A stretch of 64,000 nt of DNA from Candidatus Zhuqueibacterota bacterium. GTDB taxonomy: Bacteria; Electryoneota; RPQS01. Positions 7,882 through 16,871 of the stretch are shown one piece after another. A program made the translations under genes and the position numbers. Position 1 is the first letter of the stretch; every line of letters begins with the position of its first letter. The stretch is from contig RPQS01000020.1 in the NCBI GenBank assembly GCA_003818605.1, forward strand, positions 1 through 64,000, in the 5' to 3' direction. The notes beneath the pieces are model-generated. The model saw only the letters and a program-made list of their open reading frames with translations, was not told the origin of the DNA and did not search any database.

Positions 7882-10629
7882 ATGAAAGTGAAAATTATCC
7901 GTTGGCTAAGCCTCGTTGCGATCTGCGGAGTCGCGCTTCTGTTTTACACCGCAGCGCGGGCGGGAACCGTCGGGAAGATTGCAGGCCGCGTGATTGACAG
8001 CGAGAACGGCGAGCCTGTGATCGGAGCCGCGATTATGGTTGAAGGCACAGAATCCGGCGCGGCCGCCGACATCAATGGAGACTACTATATATTGAATGTT
8101 CCACCCGGCATGGTGAATCTGCGGTGCTCGGCTTTAGGGTACGCGCCGCGGAGCATTCAAGGAGTTCAGGTGATCTCCGATCAGACGTCCACCGTGGATT
8201 TTTCTCTCCAACCGGCGTCTATTCAGGGTGAAGAAGTGATTATCATTGCGGAGCGCAAGCTGGTGGAACTCGACCGCACGTTTGCCACGCAGACGATTGC
8301 CGCGCAGGATATGGGTACCTTGCCCATCACGAATTTAAATCAGGTGGTGGAATTGCAGGCCGGTATTGTGGACGGTCACTTCCGCGGCGGGCGCAAGAAC
8401 GAGGTGCTGTATCTGGTGGACGGCGTGTCCATTACGGACGTCTACGACAACGCGCAGGGCACGCAGGTAGACAACCGGGTGGTGGAAGAATTGCAGGTGA
8501 TTTCCGGAACGTTCAATGCCGAGTACGGGCAGGCGATGTCGGGCATCGTCAATATCGTGACGAAAGAAGGCGGGAAGGAGTACCACGGCTCGGTCACCAC
8601 GGAATTCGGAGACTATCTGTCCGACCACGATGAACTTTTTATGAACATCGGCGATGTGACGCCGATGGCGATTCAGGATTACGGAGTTTCGCTGTACGGC
8701 CCGGTTCCGAAAATCCGCAAGCTGTCTTTTTACGCCAGCGGCCGCTATTTAAAGGACAGCGGGTGGATGTACGGGCGGCGGCGATGGATTCCGGTATGGC
8801 TGGTGTACCCGAACGGTATGGCAATGGTAGGACACGGAGACAATTCGTACGTGGAGATGAACCGCAACTGGGAGAGTTTCGGGCACGTCAAACTCTCGTA
8901 TGATCTGTCTTCGCGGATGAAACTCAGCTATTCGAATTTATTCAGTTCGCGCAACTACCGCGATTTCAGTCAGGACTGGAAATTTTGTCCGGACGGGGAT
9001 CTGCGCCGCTACCGGGACGGACGGACGAACATCGTGAAATTCAATCATGCGGTGAGCGGCAGCGCGTTTTACGAATTAGGTTTTACCAACACGTTTACGG
9101 AATATCATCACTATGTGTATGAAGATCCGTACGATTCGCGCTACGCCCATCCGATGTATGAGGACGCGAATCCGGCCTATACGATGAATCTCGCCGGCAC
9201 GAACCTGAACCGATTCCGCCGCTGGACGCAGACCAACCAATTGATGGGCAATCTGTCGTGGCAGGTGAACAAACTGCATCTGGCGAAGCTCGGTTTTGAC
9301 GTGAAGCTGCACGACATCTTGTACGACGATGTTTATCTGGTATCCGCGAATCCCGGTCAGGTGATTGATCCAAGCGCGACGGCGGACGATCCCAAGCCGC
9401 TCTATTTCAAGCCCGTTGTGGAAGACATTCAGCAGACGTCGCATGACCGCTATCTGAATCATCCGTCGGAATATGCCGTTTATCTGCAGGACAAATTCGA
9501 ACTGCCGTATTTGATCGTGAATGCCGGTTTGCGGATTGATTACTTCGAGCCGGACGGAAAAGTGCTGACCGATCCGAAAGACCCCAACGTGTATTCGCCG
9601 CTGCTGACCACCCATGTGGATGATCCGCTGGACGAACGGCTGTCGTATTGGTATAAAGACGCGAAGGCGAAATGGGCGCTCTCGCCGCGTATCGGCATTG
9701 CCTATCCGATGAGCGACGTGGGCGTGTTCCACTTCGCCTATGGGCATTTCGTGCAGCGGCCGACGTTCGAGCGGATGTACGCCAATCCGAAATGGGAGCT
9801 GGCCTCGGGTGTGGGACTCAATACGGTGATGGGCAATCCCGATTTGAAGATGGAAGAAACCACAACCTATGAGTTTGGATTCCAGCAGCAGTTGCTGCAA
9901 AACGTAGCGCTGAACACCACGATTTTTTATCGCGACATCCGCAATCTGGTAGCCACCGATAAAATCGTGGAGACATATTCTTCCGGAACGAAATATTCGC
10001 AATACATCAACCGTTCCTTCGGAGAAGTGAAGGGCATCACGCTGTCGTTCGACAAACGGATGGTGGATAATTTCAGCGCATTCGTGGATTACACGTATCA
10101 GGTGGCGCAGGGAGACGCATCCGATCCGCAGTCGGCCTATAACGATTTGCGGGGCAGCAATCCGCGCGAACCGCAGAAGCAGTTGGTGCCGCTGAGCTGG
10201 GATCGCCGCCACACGATCAACGGCAGTGTCACCTATATGACTCCGGGATTGCAGAATCTGGGCGTCACGCTGCTGGCCAAATACGGCAGCGGTCTTCCCT
10301 ACAGTCCGGTAAATCAGGGCATCCGCACGGGTTTCGAGAACGACGGCCGGCGTCCGAGCTTTTACAATTTTGATTTGTCCGCATTCAAGACGTTCAAATT
10401 GAGTCCGAAGGCGGAGCGGAAGCTGATCCTGACGCTGACCGTGCTCAATCTGCTGGATACAAAGAACGAAGACAACGTCTACAACGACACCGGACGCGCG
10501 GGGTACTCGCAGGAGGAATTGCGCGCCGTCGAGGTGATCGAATACAACACGTTGAAGGAATATTACACGAATCCAACGTACTATTCGCGTCCGCGAATGG
10601 TTAAAATAGGTGCGAGGTTCGAATTCTAA
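7882..10629 (+). CDS. TonB-dependent outer-membrane receptor
   Basis: A 915-residue protein with a signal peptide (1-27, ending ARA). Residues about 31-110 form a CarboxypepD_reg-like domain (GRVIDSENGEPVIGAAI...NGDYYI), followed by a TonB-box-like EEVIIIAE, a plug domain (about 125-240, with YLVDGVSITD and YGQAMSGIVNIVT) and a long beta-barrel ending in the aromatic GARFEF expected for outer-membrane assembly. The arrangement is that of SusC-like or Calditrichota/KSB1-type receptors. From its position among starch enzymes it probably imports malto-oligosaccharides; this is inference. The stop overlaps the next start (TAATG), so the two are translationally coupled. There is no SusD gene next to it; the two coupled genes downstream take that position. 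A GGAG site precedes the ATG. Confidence 0.9.
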   Translation: MKVKIIRWLSLVAICGVALLFYTAARAGTVGKIAGRVIDSENGEPVIGAAIMVEGTESGAAADINGDYYILNVPPGMVNLRCSALGYAPRSIQGVQVISDQTSTVDFSLQPASIQGEEVIIIAERKLVELDRTFATQTIAAQDMGTLPITNLNQVVELQAGIVDGHFRGGRKNEVLYLVDGVSITDVYDNAQGTQVDNRVVEELQVISGTFNAEYGQAMSGIVNIVTKEGGKEYHGSVTTEFGDYLSDHDELFMNIGDVTPMAIQDYGVSLYGPVPKIRKLSFYASGRYLKDSGWMYGRRRWIPVWLVYPNGMAMVGHGDNSYVEMNRNWESFGHVKLSYDLSSRMKLSYSNLFSSRNYRDFSQDWKFCPDGDLRRYRDGRTNIVKFNHAVSGSAFYELGFTNTFTEYHHYVYEDPYDSRYAHPMYEDANPAYTMNLAGTNLNRFRRWTQTNQLMGNLSWQVNKLHLAKLGFDVKLHDILYDDVYLVSANPGQVIDPSATADDPKPLYFKPVVEDIQQTSHDRYLNHPSEYAVYLQDKFELPYLIVNAGLRIDYFEPDGKVLTDPKDPNVYSPLLTTHVDDPLDERLSYWYKDAKAKWALSPRIGIAYPMSDVGVFHFAYGHFVQRPTFERMYANPKWELASGVGLNTVMGNPDLKMEETTTYEFGFQQQLLQNVALNTTIFYRDIRNLVATDKIVETYSSGTKYSQYINRSFGEVKGITLSFDKRMVDNFSAFVDYTYQVAQGDASDPQSAYNDLRGSNPREPQKQLVPLSWDRRHTINGSVTYMTPGLQNLGVTLLAKYGSGLPYSPVNQGIRTGFENDGRRPSFYNFDLSAFKTFKLSPKAERKLILTLTVLNLLDTKNEDNVYNDTGRAGYSQEELRAVEVIEYNTLKEYYTNPTYYSRPRMVKIGARFEF

Positions 10630-13600
10630 TGCGACATCGAATTTCCAACACCAACCTGACCATCCTGTTGGCGGCGGTGATCGGCCTTTGGATGGCGGCG
10701 GATTCCGGGCTGGCTCAGGAGCGAATCTACCGTGGGAATACCATCTATCGCGCCAAGAATACCATGAGCGGCAATCTGGTGCGCTCGGTATTCTACAACT
10801 ACGGTCTGGTGGGCAATATTGGCGAGATATCCGGCGAGTGGCCGATCGGAACGGGGAATGAATACGTAGGCGACGTCTCGCCGTTGGTGGGTGTACAATT
10901 TGTCCATCCTTCGGGCGACACCATGGTTTCCGTGACGACGTCGGACGGCCCGCGGCAAAATCCGGACGGCCCTCCGGGTGGCGGAACCTTTTGGGGGTTC
11001 GAACCGCTGGAAGGTTTTAACGCCGTTCCCATCGTCGGACAAGATCCGAAAGTAGCGATGTCCAACCAGCCGGACACGTGGCCGGAGTATTGGCCAGATA
11101 AGAATCAAGACGATGAGCGTGACCACGGTTGGCGAAAGGACATGGCCGATCCGGGTTGGCAAGGCGCGTGGAACGGGTACTTCGGCAAGAACGTGATGAG
11201 CGCCGATCAAGAAACCTATTTCCAGATGGACGATCATGCGGACGGCGAATGGTTTCAGCGAACCGACAGTCTGGAAAACGTATACTATTACTATCCGTCC
11301 ATAGAAGATTCACTGCGGCGCGGTCTGGGTTTGCGAGTCCTGGTACGCGGCATGCAATGGGCGCATTTCCTGGCTCAGGATTGCATTTTCTGGCTGTATG
11401 AGATCACCAATATCAGTTCCTTCAATTACGACAAAGTCTGCTTCGGCATGATTGTGGGAACGCTTTCCGGCGGACGGCAGGATTCCGAAGACGATTTGGC
11501 GTATTTCGATCTGGAAAATGACATTACTTATAGTTGGGACAGCGACGATCAAGGTTCGCTCGGCTGGGTATCGGTGCGTCCCGGCGAAATCAACGTGGGC
11601 TACGTCGGCTACGCCTTTTTGGAATCTCCCGGCAATCCGGTAGACGGGATTGACAACGACGGCGACAGCGATCATCCCGGCAGTCCGACGTTAACGGCGA
11701 GTTTACTGTATGAGATGACACAACCGCAGACGGTGCGATCCGGTCAGCCGCTCATCCTGATGGACTACAATACGTATCAGCGAAGCGATACGGTCATGAC
11801 CGCCGATTCGCTGATATGGTTTTTCCGCGATCAGCGGCGCGTGCTGCGCGTGGGAGATACGCTTCGCGAAAACGGACGCAACAACATTGACGATAATTTC
11901 AACGGATTGATTGACGAACGTTTCGACAGCACGCACATAGACCACAAGTACCGGGATTACTTCACCGGACAGGGTCTGACCGATCCTTTAATTGACGAGG
12001 CCCGCGATGACGGGATTGACAATGACGGCGACTGGAATCCGCTGACGAACGACGTGGGATTCGACGGCGTGGCCGGCACCGGAGATATCGGCGAGGGCGA
12101 TGGTCAGCCTACGGACGGCGAACCGAATTTCGACAAGACGGACGTAGACGAATCCGATCAGATCGGACTGACGTCCTTCTATTATTTTACGCCGCCGGGA
12201 GCGGTGCGGATGCGCGATGATCAGAGCATCTGGACGCGGATGATTCCGGGCAATTTCGACGTCATCGAAGATACGCCGATGGACGGCGATTTCGTGTACG
12301 GATCCGGCTACTTCCCGCTGCGGTCGGGTCAGACGGAGCGCTTCTCGATGGCCTTGCTGTACGGAGAAAATTATACGGACATCCGCGACAACAAGATCAC
12401 CGTGCAGCAGATTTACGACGAGAATTACAATTTCGCGCGGCCGCCCGACAAACCGAAGCTGTGGACGGTTCCGGGCGACGGCAAGGTGACGCTGTATTGG
12501 GATTCCAAGGCGGAGGATTCCTACGAACCGATCTGCGACTGCAAAGATTTTGAAGGATACAAGATTTACCGGGCAACCGATCCCTCGTTCAACGAAGTAT
12601 TTTCGGTGACGGACGGATTGGGAAGACGGGTGTTCCATCGTCCGATCGCGCAGTTCGATCTGGACAACGGCAACGGCGGCTTCTTCCCGATTATCCGCAA
12701 TGCGGTGATTTTCAATTTAGGCGACGATACCGGCTTGCGGCACTCGTGGACGGACACGACCGTGGAAAACGGCCAGACATATTATTACGCAGTGGTGGCG
12801 TATGACCGGGGCGATATCGAGAAGCAGATTCTTCCCGCCGAAAACAGCAAGACCATCGTGATGGACGAGGCGGGCAATATCACGCTGGATATCAACACGG
12901 CGGTCGTCACTCCGCGCGCTCCGGCGGCGGGCTATGAAGAAGCCTCCATGTCGTCCTTTGAGCACGCTTCCGGCTCCGCGACCGGCGCGGTGGCGCTGGA
13001 TCTGGTGGATCCGCGGCTGGTGCGGGACAACGTCCGCTACGATTTTACGTTTGCCAACGTCCCCGATTCGATTTCATCCACACAGACCATTTATTCGATT
13101 ACGCGGGATTCGCTGGGCATTCGTTCCAACGTGCTGGTCAACGAGCCGCTGCTGCCGAAGGACAATCTGCTGCCGCAGACGCGGCGGTTCCGCGCCTATT
13201 ACGATTCGCTGTTCAACCGTCCGCCCGGATTGTACGATCCGATTCAGTATTTCCAGGTGGCGGGCACGCCGATGTTCGACGGGCAGATCGTGTATATTCT
13301 GATTCCGCGCGACACGGCGCTGATCGCGGAGATCAGCGGCTGGGAAGATACGACGAAAACGCTGTTTAGCTTCACGTTCCAGAAAACGAATCTGGGTACG
13401 AATCCCGATTCGGCCGTGCGCATTCCGATGGACTATGAGATCGAGTGGTTCGATCACATTGTGGACACGACGCTGCACTTTTACGATCCGCTCAATTTCG
13501 ATTTTCCGGCGATTCCCGTGAATTTCTCGGTGAAAAACATCAGCCGCGATTATCGGGTCAAGTGCGTGTTTGTGGAGCGATCCGCCACGCGGAACGGAAC

Positions 13601-14129
13601 GGTGGACGCCAACGAGAGTCTGATTCTATTTGACAGTCTGGGCGGGCAATATGAAATCGGATGGAACGTCGGTTTCGTGGCTCGCCCGATACAGGGCGAT
13701 ACGCTTCCCCCCGGCGCGGGGGACAAGCTGACGCTGCATGTATATCAGCCGTATACGGGAAACGATCTGTATGTATACGGCACACGCGCATCGCGCATCA
13801 ATGCAGACGCCGTGACGTTAGATAGGATCAAAGTGTATCCTAATCCGTACGTCGCCGTATCGCCACAAGAGCCGACCAATTTGTTTAACGAGGGACGCGG
13901 CGAACGGCGCATCACTTTCATTCACTTGCCCAACGAGTGTACGATCCGGATCTATACCGTGCGCGGGGATCTGATCCAGGAGATTCGGCATTTCGCCGAC
14001 ATTGACGACGGCCATGAGAATTGGGATTTGCGCAGCCGTGACGGGCAGAACGTGGCGTATGGAACGTACCTTTACCATATCGAGTCACCGTTCGGCGAAA
14101 AGACGGGAAGGTTTGCGGTGATCAAATGA
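10629..14129 (+). CDS. Large exported protein with Asp-rich Ca-binding-like segments, FN3 domain and sorting-like C-terminus
   Basis: A 1166-residue protein of no firmly known function. Residues 1-30 form a signal peptide ending GLAQ. Around residue 340 (GIDNDGDSD), 420 (NNIDDNFNGLIDE) and 460 (DDGIDNDGDWN) are Asp/Asn-rich segments resembling calcium-binding loops. About 605-770 looks like a fibronectin-III domain (PGDGKVTLYW...GYKIYRATD...YYYAVVAYD). The last 100 residues (VYPNPY...IRIYTVRGD...GTYLYHIES...GRFAVIK) resemble a type IX sorting or FlgD-like Ig domain. It is translationally coupled to the TonB receptor upstream (1-base overlap) and to the PorV-like gene downstream (4-base overlap). 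A role as the surface partner of the receptor, filling the place of SusD, is an inference from this order. Confidence 0.8.
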   Translation: MRHRISNTNLTILLAAVIGLWMAADSGLAQERIYRGNTIYRAKNTMSGNLVRSVFYNYGLVGNIGEISGEWPIGTGNEYVGDVSPLVGVQFVHPSGDTMVSVTTSDGPRQNPDGPPGGGTFWGFEPLEGFNAVPIVGQDPKVAMSNQPDTWPEYWPDKNQDDERDHGWRKDMADPGWQGAWNGYFGKNVMSADQETYFQMDDHADGEWFQRTDSLENVYYYYPSIEDSLRRGLGLRVLVRGMQWAHFLAQDCIFWLYEITNISSFNYDKVCFGMIVGTLSGGRQDSEDDLAYFDLENDITYSWDSDDQGSLGWVSVRPGEINVGYVGYAFLESPGNPVDGIDNDGDSDHPGSPTLTASLLYEMTQPQTVRSGQPLILMDYNTYQRSDTVMTADSLIWFFRDQRRVLRVGDTLRENGRNNIDDNFNGLIDERFDSTHIDHKYRDYFTGQGLTDPLIDEARDDGIDNDGDWNPLTNDVGFDGVAGTGDIGEGDGQPTDGEPNFDKTDVDESDQIGLTSFYYFTPPGAVRMRDDQSIWTRMIPGNFDVIEDTPMDGDFVYGSGYFPLRSGQTERFSMALLYGENYTDIRDNKITVQQIYDENYNFARPPDKPKLWTVPGDGKVTLYWDSKAEDSYEPICDCKDFEGYKIYRATDPSFNEVFSVTDGLGRRVFHRPIAQFDLDNGNGGFFPIIRNAVIFNLGDDTGLRHSWTDTTVENGQTYYYAVVAYDRGDIEKQILPAENSKTIVMDEAGNITLDINTAVVTPRAPAAGYEEASMSSFEHASGSATGAVALDLVDPRLVRDNVRYDFTFANVPDSISSTQTIYSITRDSLGIRSNVLVNEPLLPKDNLLPQTRRFRAYYDSLFNRPPGLYDPIQYFQVAGTPMFDGQIVYILIPRDTALIAEISGWEDTTKTLFSFTFQKTNLGTNPDSAVRIPMDYEIEWFDHIVDTTLHFYDPLNFDFPAIPVNFSVKNISRDYRVKCVFVERSATRNGTVDANESLILFDSLGGQYEIGWNVGFVARPIQGDTLPPGAGDKLTLHVYQPYTGNDLYVYGTRASRINADAVTLDRIKVYPNPYVAVSPQEPTNLFNEGRGERRITFIHLPNECTIRIYTVRGDLIQEIRHFADIDDGHENWDLRSRDGQNVAYGTYLYHIESPFGEKTGRFAVIK

Positions 14130-15154
14130 AACACAAGCTCCTTTACCTCGGCGCATTGGTGATGCTGGCGGCTCTTGTTCCCGCCGCCGCACAAGCACAG
14201 AGCAAAGTCGGAACGACGGCGGCTCCGTTTTTGAATATCGCCGTGGGGGCGCGCGCTCTGGGCATGGGTGGGGCCTTTACGGCTACGGCGGACGATCCGA
14301 GCGCTCTGTATTGGAATCCGGCCGGCATAGCGGGCATAGAGCGTTTTGAGGCGAGTTTCGTTCACACGGATTGGCTGGTGGACTTGAAATACGACGTGGT
14401 GGGCGTGATCTTGCCGATAAAGGGTGCCGGAACGCTGGGCGCGCAAACCGTTTTTCTGACGATGCCGGATCAGGAAATTACGACGACGCTGCAATCCCAG
14501 CAGGACGGCACCGGCTTGTTTTTCAGCTCGGGAAGCATGGCCATGGGATTGTCGTTTGCGCGCGCATTCACCGACCGTTTCAAACTGGGCATAACGGCTA
14601 AATGGGTGCGGGAGTGGATTTGGCATGAAGATGCCAACACGATTGCGCTGGATTTGGGCAGCATTTATCGCACGACGTTTCACAATATGCGCATCGGTGT
14701 GGCCATTACGAATTTCGGCGGCGACATGTCCATGAGCGGCCGCGATTTAATGCACTATCATGACGCGGATGAGACGCGATCAGGAAACAACGCGCGCGTG
14801 CTGTCCGAATGGAGCACGGATAATTGGCCGCTGCCGATGTGTTTGCGATTCGGATTGGCGATGGAAATTTTGCAGAATAAAGATCACCGAATCACGACGG
14901 CGATGGATGCCATTCATCCCAATGACAACCGGGAGTCGGTGAATTTGGGTTGTGAATACGCTTTTCGCGAGCAGTTTATGCTGCGGGCGGGATACAAATC
15001 GCTGTTCATGCCGTATAGTGAAGAGGGATTGACCTTGGGCGCGGGCGTCCGCACGAAGACGCGCGGGGGGCCGGGTTTCGGTTTGGATGTCGCTTACGAA
15101 GACTTCGGACGGTTCGATGCGGTCTACAAGTATTCCATCATCGTGAGTTATTGA
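14126..15154 (+). CDS. PorV/PorQ-family outer-membrane protein
   Basis: A 342-residue protein with a signal peptide (1-25, AQAQS). The N-terminal stretch GARALGMGGAFTATADDPSALYWNPAGIAG is the hallmark of the PorV/PorQ (UPF0164) family, FadL-like beta-barrels of the outer membrane. PorV takes part in type IX secretion as carrier of substrates to the sortase; many paralogues in FCB genomes have unknown roles. The start overlaps the preceding stop by 4 bases (ATGA). Its coupling to the TonB receptor and the 1166-residue protein suggests a role in placing that protein on the surface, rather than being the general PorV of the cell; this is inference. Confidence 0.82.
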   Translation: MKHKLLYLGALVMLAALVPAAAQAQSKVGTTAAPFLNIAVGARALGMGGAFTATADDPSALYWNPAGIAGIERFEASFVHTDWLVDLKYDVVGVILPIKGAGTLGAQTVFLTMPDQEITTTLQSQQDGTGLFFSSGSMAMGLSFARAFTDRFKLGITAKWVREWIWHEDANTIALDLGSIYRTTFHNMRIGVAITNFGGDMSMSGRDLMHYHDADETRSGNNARVLSEWSTDNWPLPMCLRFGLAMEILQNKDHRITTAMDAIHPNDNRESVNLGCEYAFREQFMLRAGYKSLFMPYSEEGLTLGAGVRTKTRGGPGFGLDVAYEDFGRFDAVYKYSIIVSY

Positions 15155-15229
15155 GATCAGATCGTTTCGGAATCCAGTTTTTTGGTTCCACATACCCATA
15201 CCATTCCATAAGAGATCCGAGGAGGGATC

Positions 15230-16720
15230 ATGAAAGGCACACTGAAATTTCTGGTAGCAGCCGTGCTGACCATAGTTTTAGCTGCGTCGGCTTGGGCTAC
15301 AAATGTCACGTTCCAGGTGAACATGACGGTGCAGGTGAATGCCGGCAACTTTATACCGGCCACGGACATTCTCGTGGCCCGCGGTACGTTTAACGGCTGG
15401 GGCGGCAACGCGAACCAGCTGATTGACAACGGCGCGGGCATCTACGTCGGAACATGGGACATCACACCGGGGACCATCGAATACAAATTCGCGATCCCTC
15501 ATACCGGGCCGGATGACGTTTGGGAAGGAGTCAACAATCGTACGGTTGTCGTGGGAACTGATCCGTTGGTACTGCCGGTTGTCTATTTTAACGATGCCAC
15601 GCTGATCGCAGACGTGGAAGTTCGTTTCCGCGTGGACATGACCGTTCAGATCGCGCGCGGAACCTTCGATCCGGCGGTAGACTGGGTGGTTGTCCGAGGC
15701 AGTCATGCCAATATCGGCAACTGGGGAGGCGCGGTACGGTTGAACTCGGAAACCTTGAATCCGGAAATCTACTCGGCGTGGATTCAGTTCGATGATCTGA
15801 CCGGTGCGCTTCAGTTCAAGTATGTGTATCTCACCGCCGGGGACCCGAATGCAGCCCATTGGGAAGAGCACATTCCCGCCAACCGGGAGATTCTGCCCAC
15901 CGGTACGGAGCCGGACGCGAATTCCAACGGCTATGGCGAGATTAATCCCGCCACTCCATATTTCGATGATCTAACTCCCGCCGATATCATCACGAACGAC
16001 CTGACCGTTGTCTTCCAAGTGGAGGTACATCCGCTGCTGGGCCGTCTTCGTGATCAGGGATTCATCTATGACGTGCAGTCGCATGATACGATCTACAGCG
16101 TGGAGAGCATTCAAGTAGCCGGCGGCTTTAACACTTGGCCGTGGGGCGGCTTCACGCAGGAATACTTCATGAATGACGGCGGCACAAACGGCGACGTCAC
16201 GGCCGGCGACAACATATGGAGCGTATCGCATTTGTTCGCGGCCGGAACCGAACGCGCGCTTATTTATAAGTACGGCGCCAATCAGCTTGACGTGGAAGCC
16301 GGATTTGCGCTGAACCACGTGGCGCATCTGGACGATACGACAGCCGCCACGTATTACGTGCCGCCTGTATGCTGGGGCGAGCAGGATACGATCTATGCAT
16401 CATGGCAGAGCGAGTGCCTGATTTCTTCCGTTCCCGAGTATAGTGCCACAGTGCCGGCAGCCTATCGTTTGGATCAGAATTTCCCGAATCCGTTCAATCC
16501 GAGCACGATGATTCGCTTCTCGATTCCGCGCGCGGATGTGATGACACTGCGGGTGTTCAACATCATGGGACAGGAAGTCGCGGTGTGGAATCTGGGCCGT
16601 CTGGAAACGGGTGAACACAGTGTGCGGTTTGACGCGTCTTCGCTGGCGTCCGGCGTATATGTGTACCGTCTGGAAAGTCCGGGCTTCTCGGCCTCGCGCA
16701 AGATGCTGCTGATGAAGTAG
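15230..16720 (+). CDS. Secreted carbohydrate-binding protein with type IX sorting domain
   Basis: A 496-residue protein preceded by GAGGAGGG. Signal peptide 1-23. Three beta-sandwich modules follow (about 25-120, 130-245, 260-390), each opening with a VxFxVxM-type strand and containing a GxFNxW or GSHxNIGNW segment, as in starch-binding CBM20/CBM48-like and SusE-like domains. No catalytic residues can be identified. The last 80 residues (QNFPNPFNPSTMIRF...VFNIMGQEV...ASGVYVYRL...KMLLMK) form a type-A T9SS sorting domain, so the mature protein is expected on the surface or released. Probably a starch-binding component serving the TonB receptor upstream. The gene is 75 bp after the PorV-like gene and ends at a strong hairpin. 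Confidence 0.85.
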   Translation: MKGTLKFLVAAVLTIVLAASAWATNVTFQVNMTVQVNAGNFIPATDILVARGTFNGWGGNANQLIDNGAGIYVGTWDITPGTIEYKFAIPHTGPDDVWEGVNNRTVVVGTDPLVLPVVYFNDATLIADVEVRFRVDMTVQIARGTFDPAVDWVVVRGSHANIGNWGGAVRLNSETLNPEIYSAWIQFDDLTGALQFKYVYLTAGDPNAAHWEEHIPANREILPTGTEPDANSNGYGEINPATPYFDDLTPADIITNDLTVVFQVEVHPLLGRLRDQGFIYDVQSHDTIYSVESIQVAGGFNTWPWGGFTQEYFMNDGGTNGDVTAGDNIWSVSHLFAAGTERALIYKYGANQLDVEAGFALNHVAHLDDTTAATYYVPPVCWGEQDTIYASWQSECLISSVPEYSATVPAAYRLDQNFPNPFNPSTMIRFSIPRADVMTLRVFNIMGQEVAVWNLGRLETGEHSVRFDASSLASGVYVYRLESPGFSASRKMLLMK

Positions 16721-16749
16721 CGCTTCTTTTTGCGGCGACAATGCACTCA

Positions 16750-16789
16750 AGAAAGGGGGCGCGCGCCCGCGTCGTCGCGCCCCCTTTCT
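16750..16789 (+). terminator. Strong hairpin, probable terminator
   Basis: A perfect 14-bp GC-rich stem (16750-16763 with 16776-16789) around a 12-nt loop, 29 bp after the preceding stop. The trailing sequence is only modestly T-rich, so it may be a partial terminator or an mRNA 3'-end stabiliser. Confidence 0.65.
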
Positions 16790-16871
16790 GCATCTTATCA
16801 ATTTCATCCGGCATATCGGCGATATGCCGGATGCGTGTACGCGATACAGCGGTCCGGCAAGGAGTGAAAAG

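Noticed and set aside
9076-10212. 378-codon open frame on the minus strand
   Set aside because: Lies wholly inside the TonB receptor gene, has no ribosome site and its translation (His/Arg/Ile-rich) has no domain pattern; a by-product of codon bias on the other strand.
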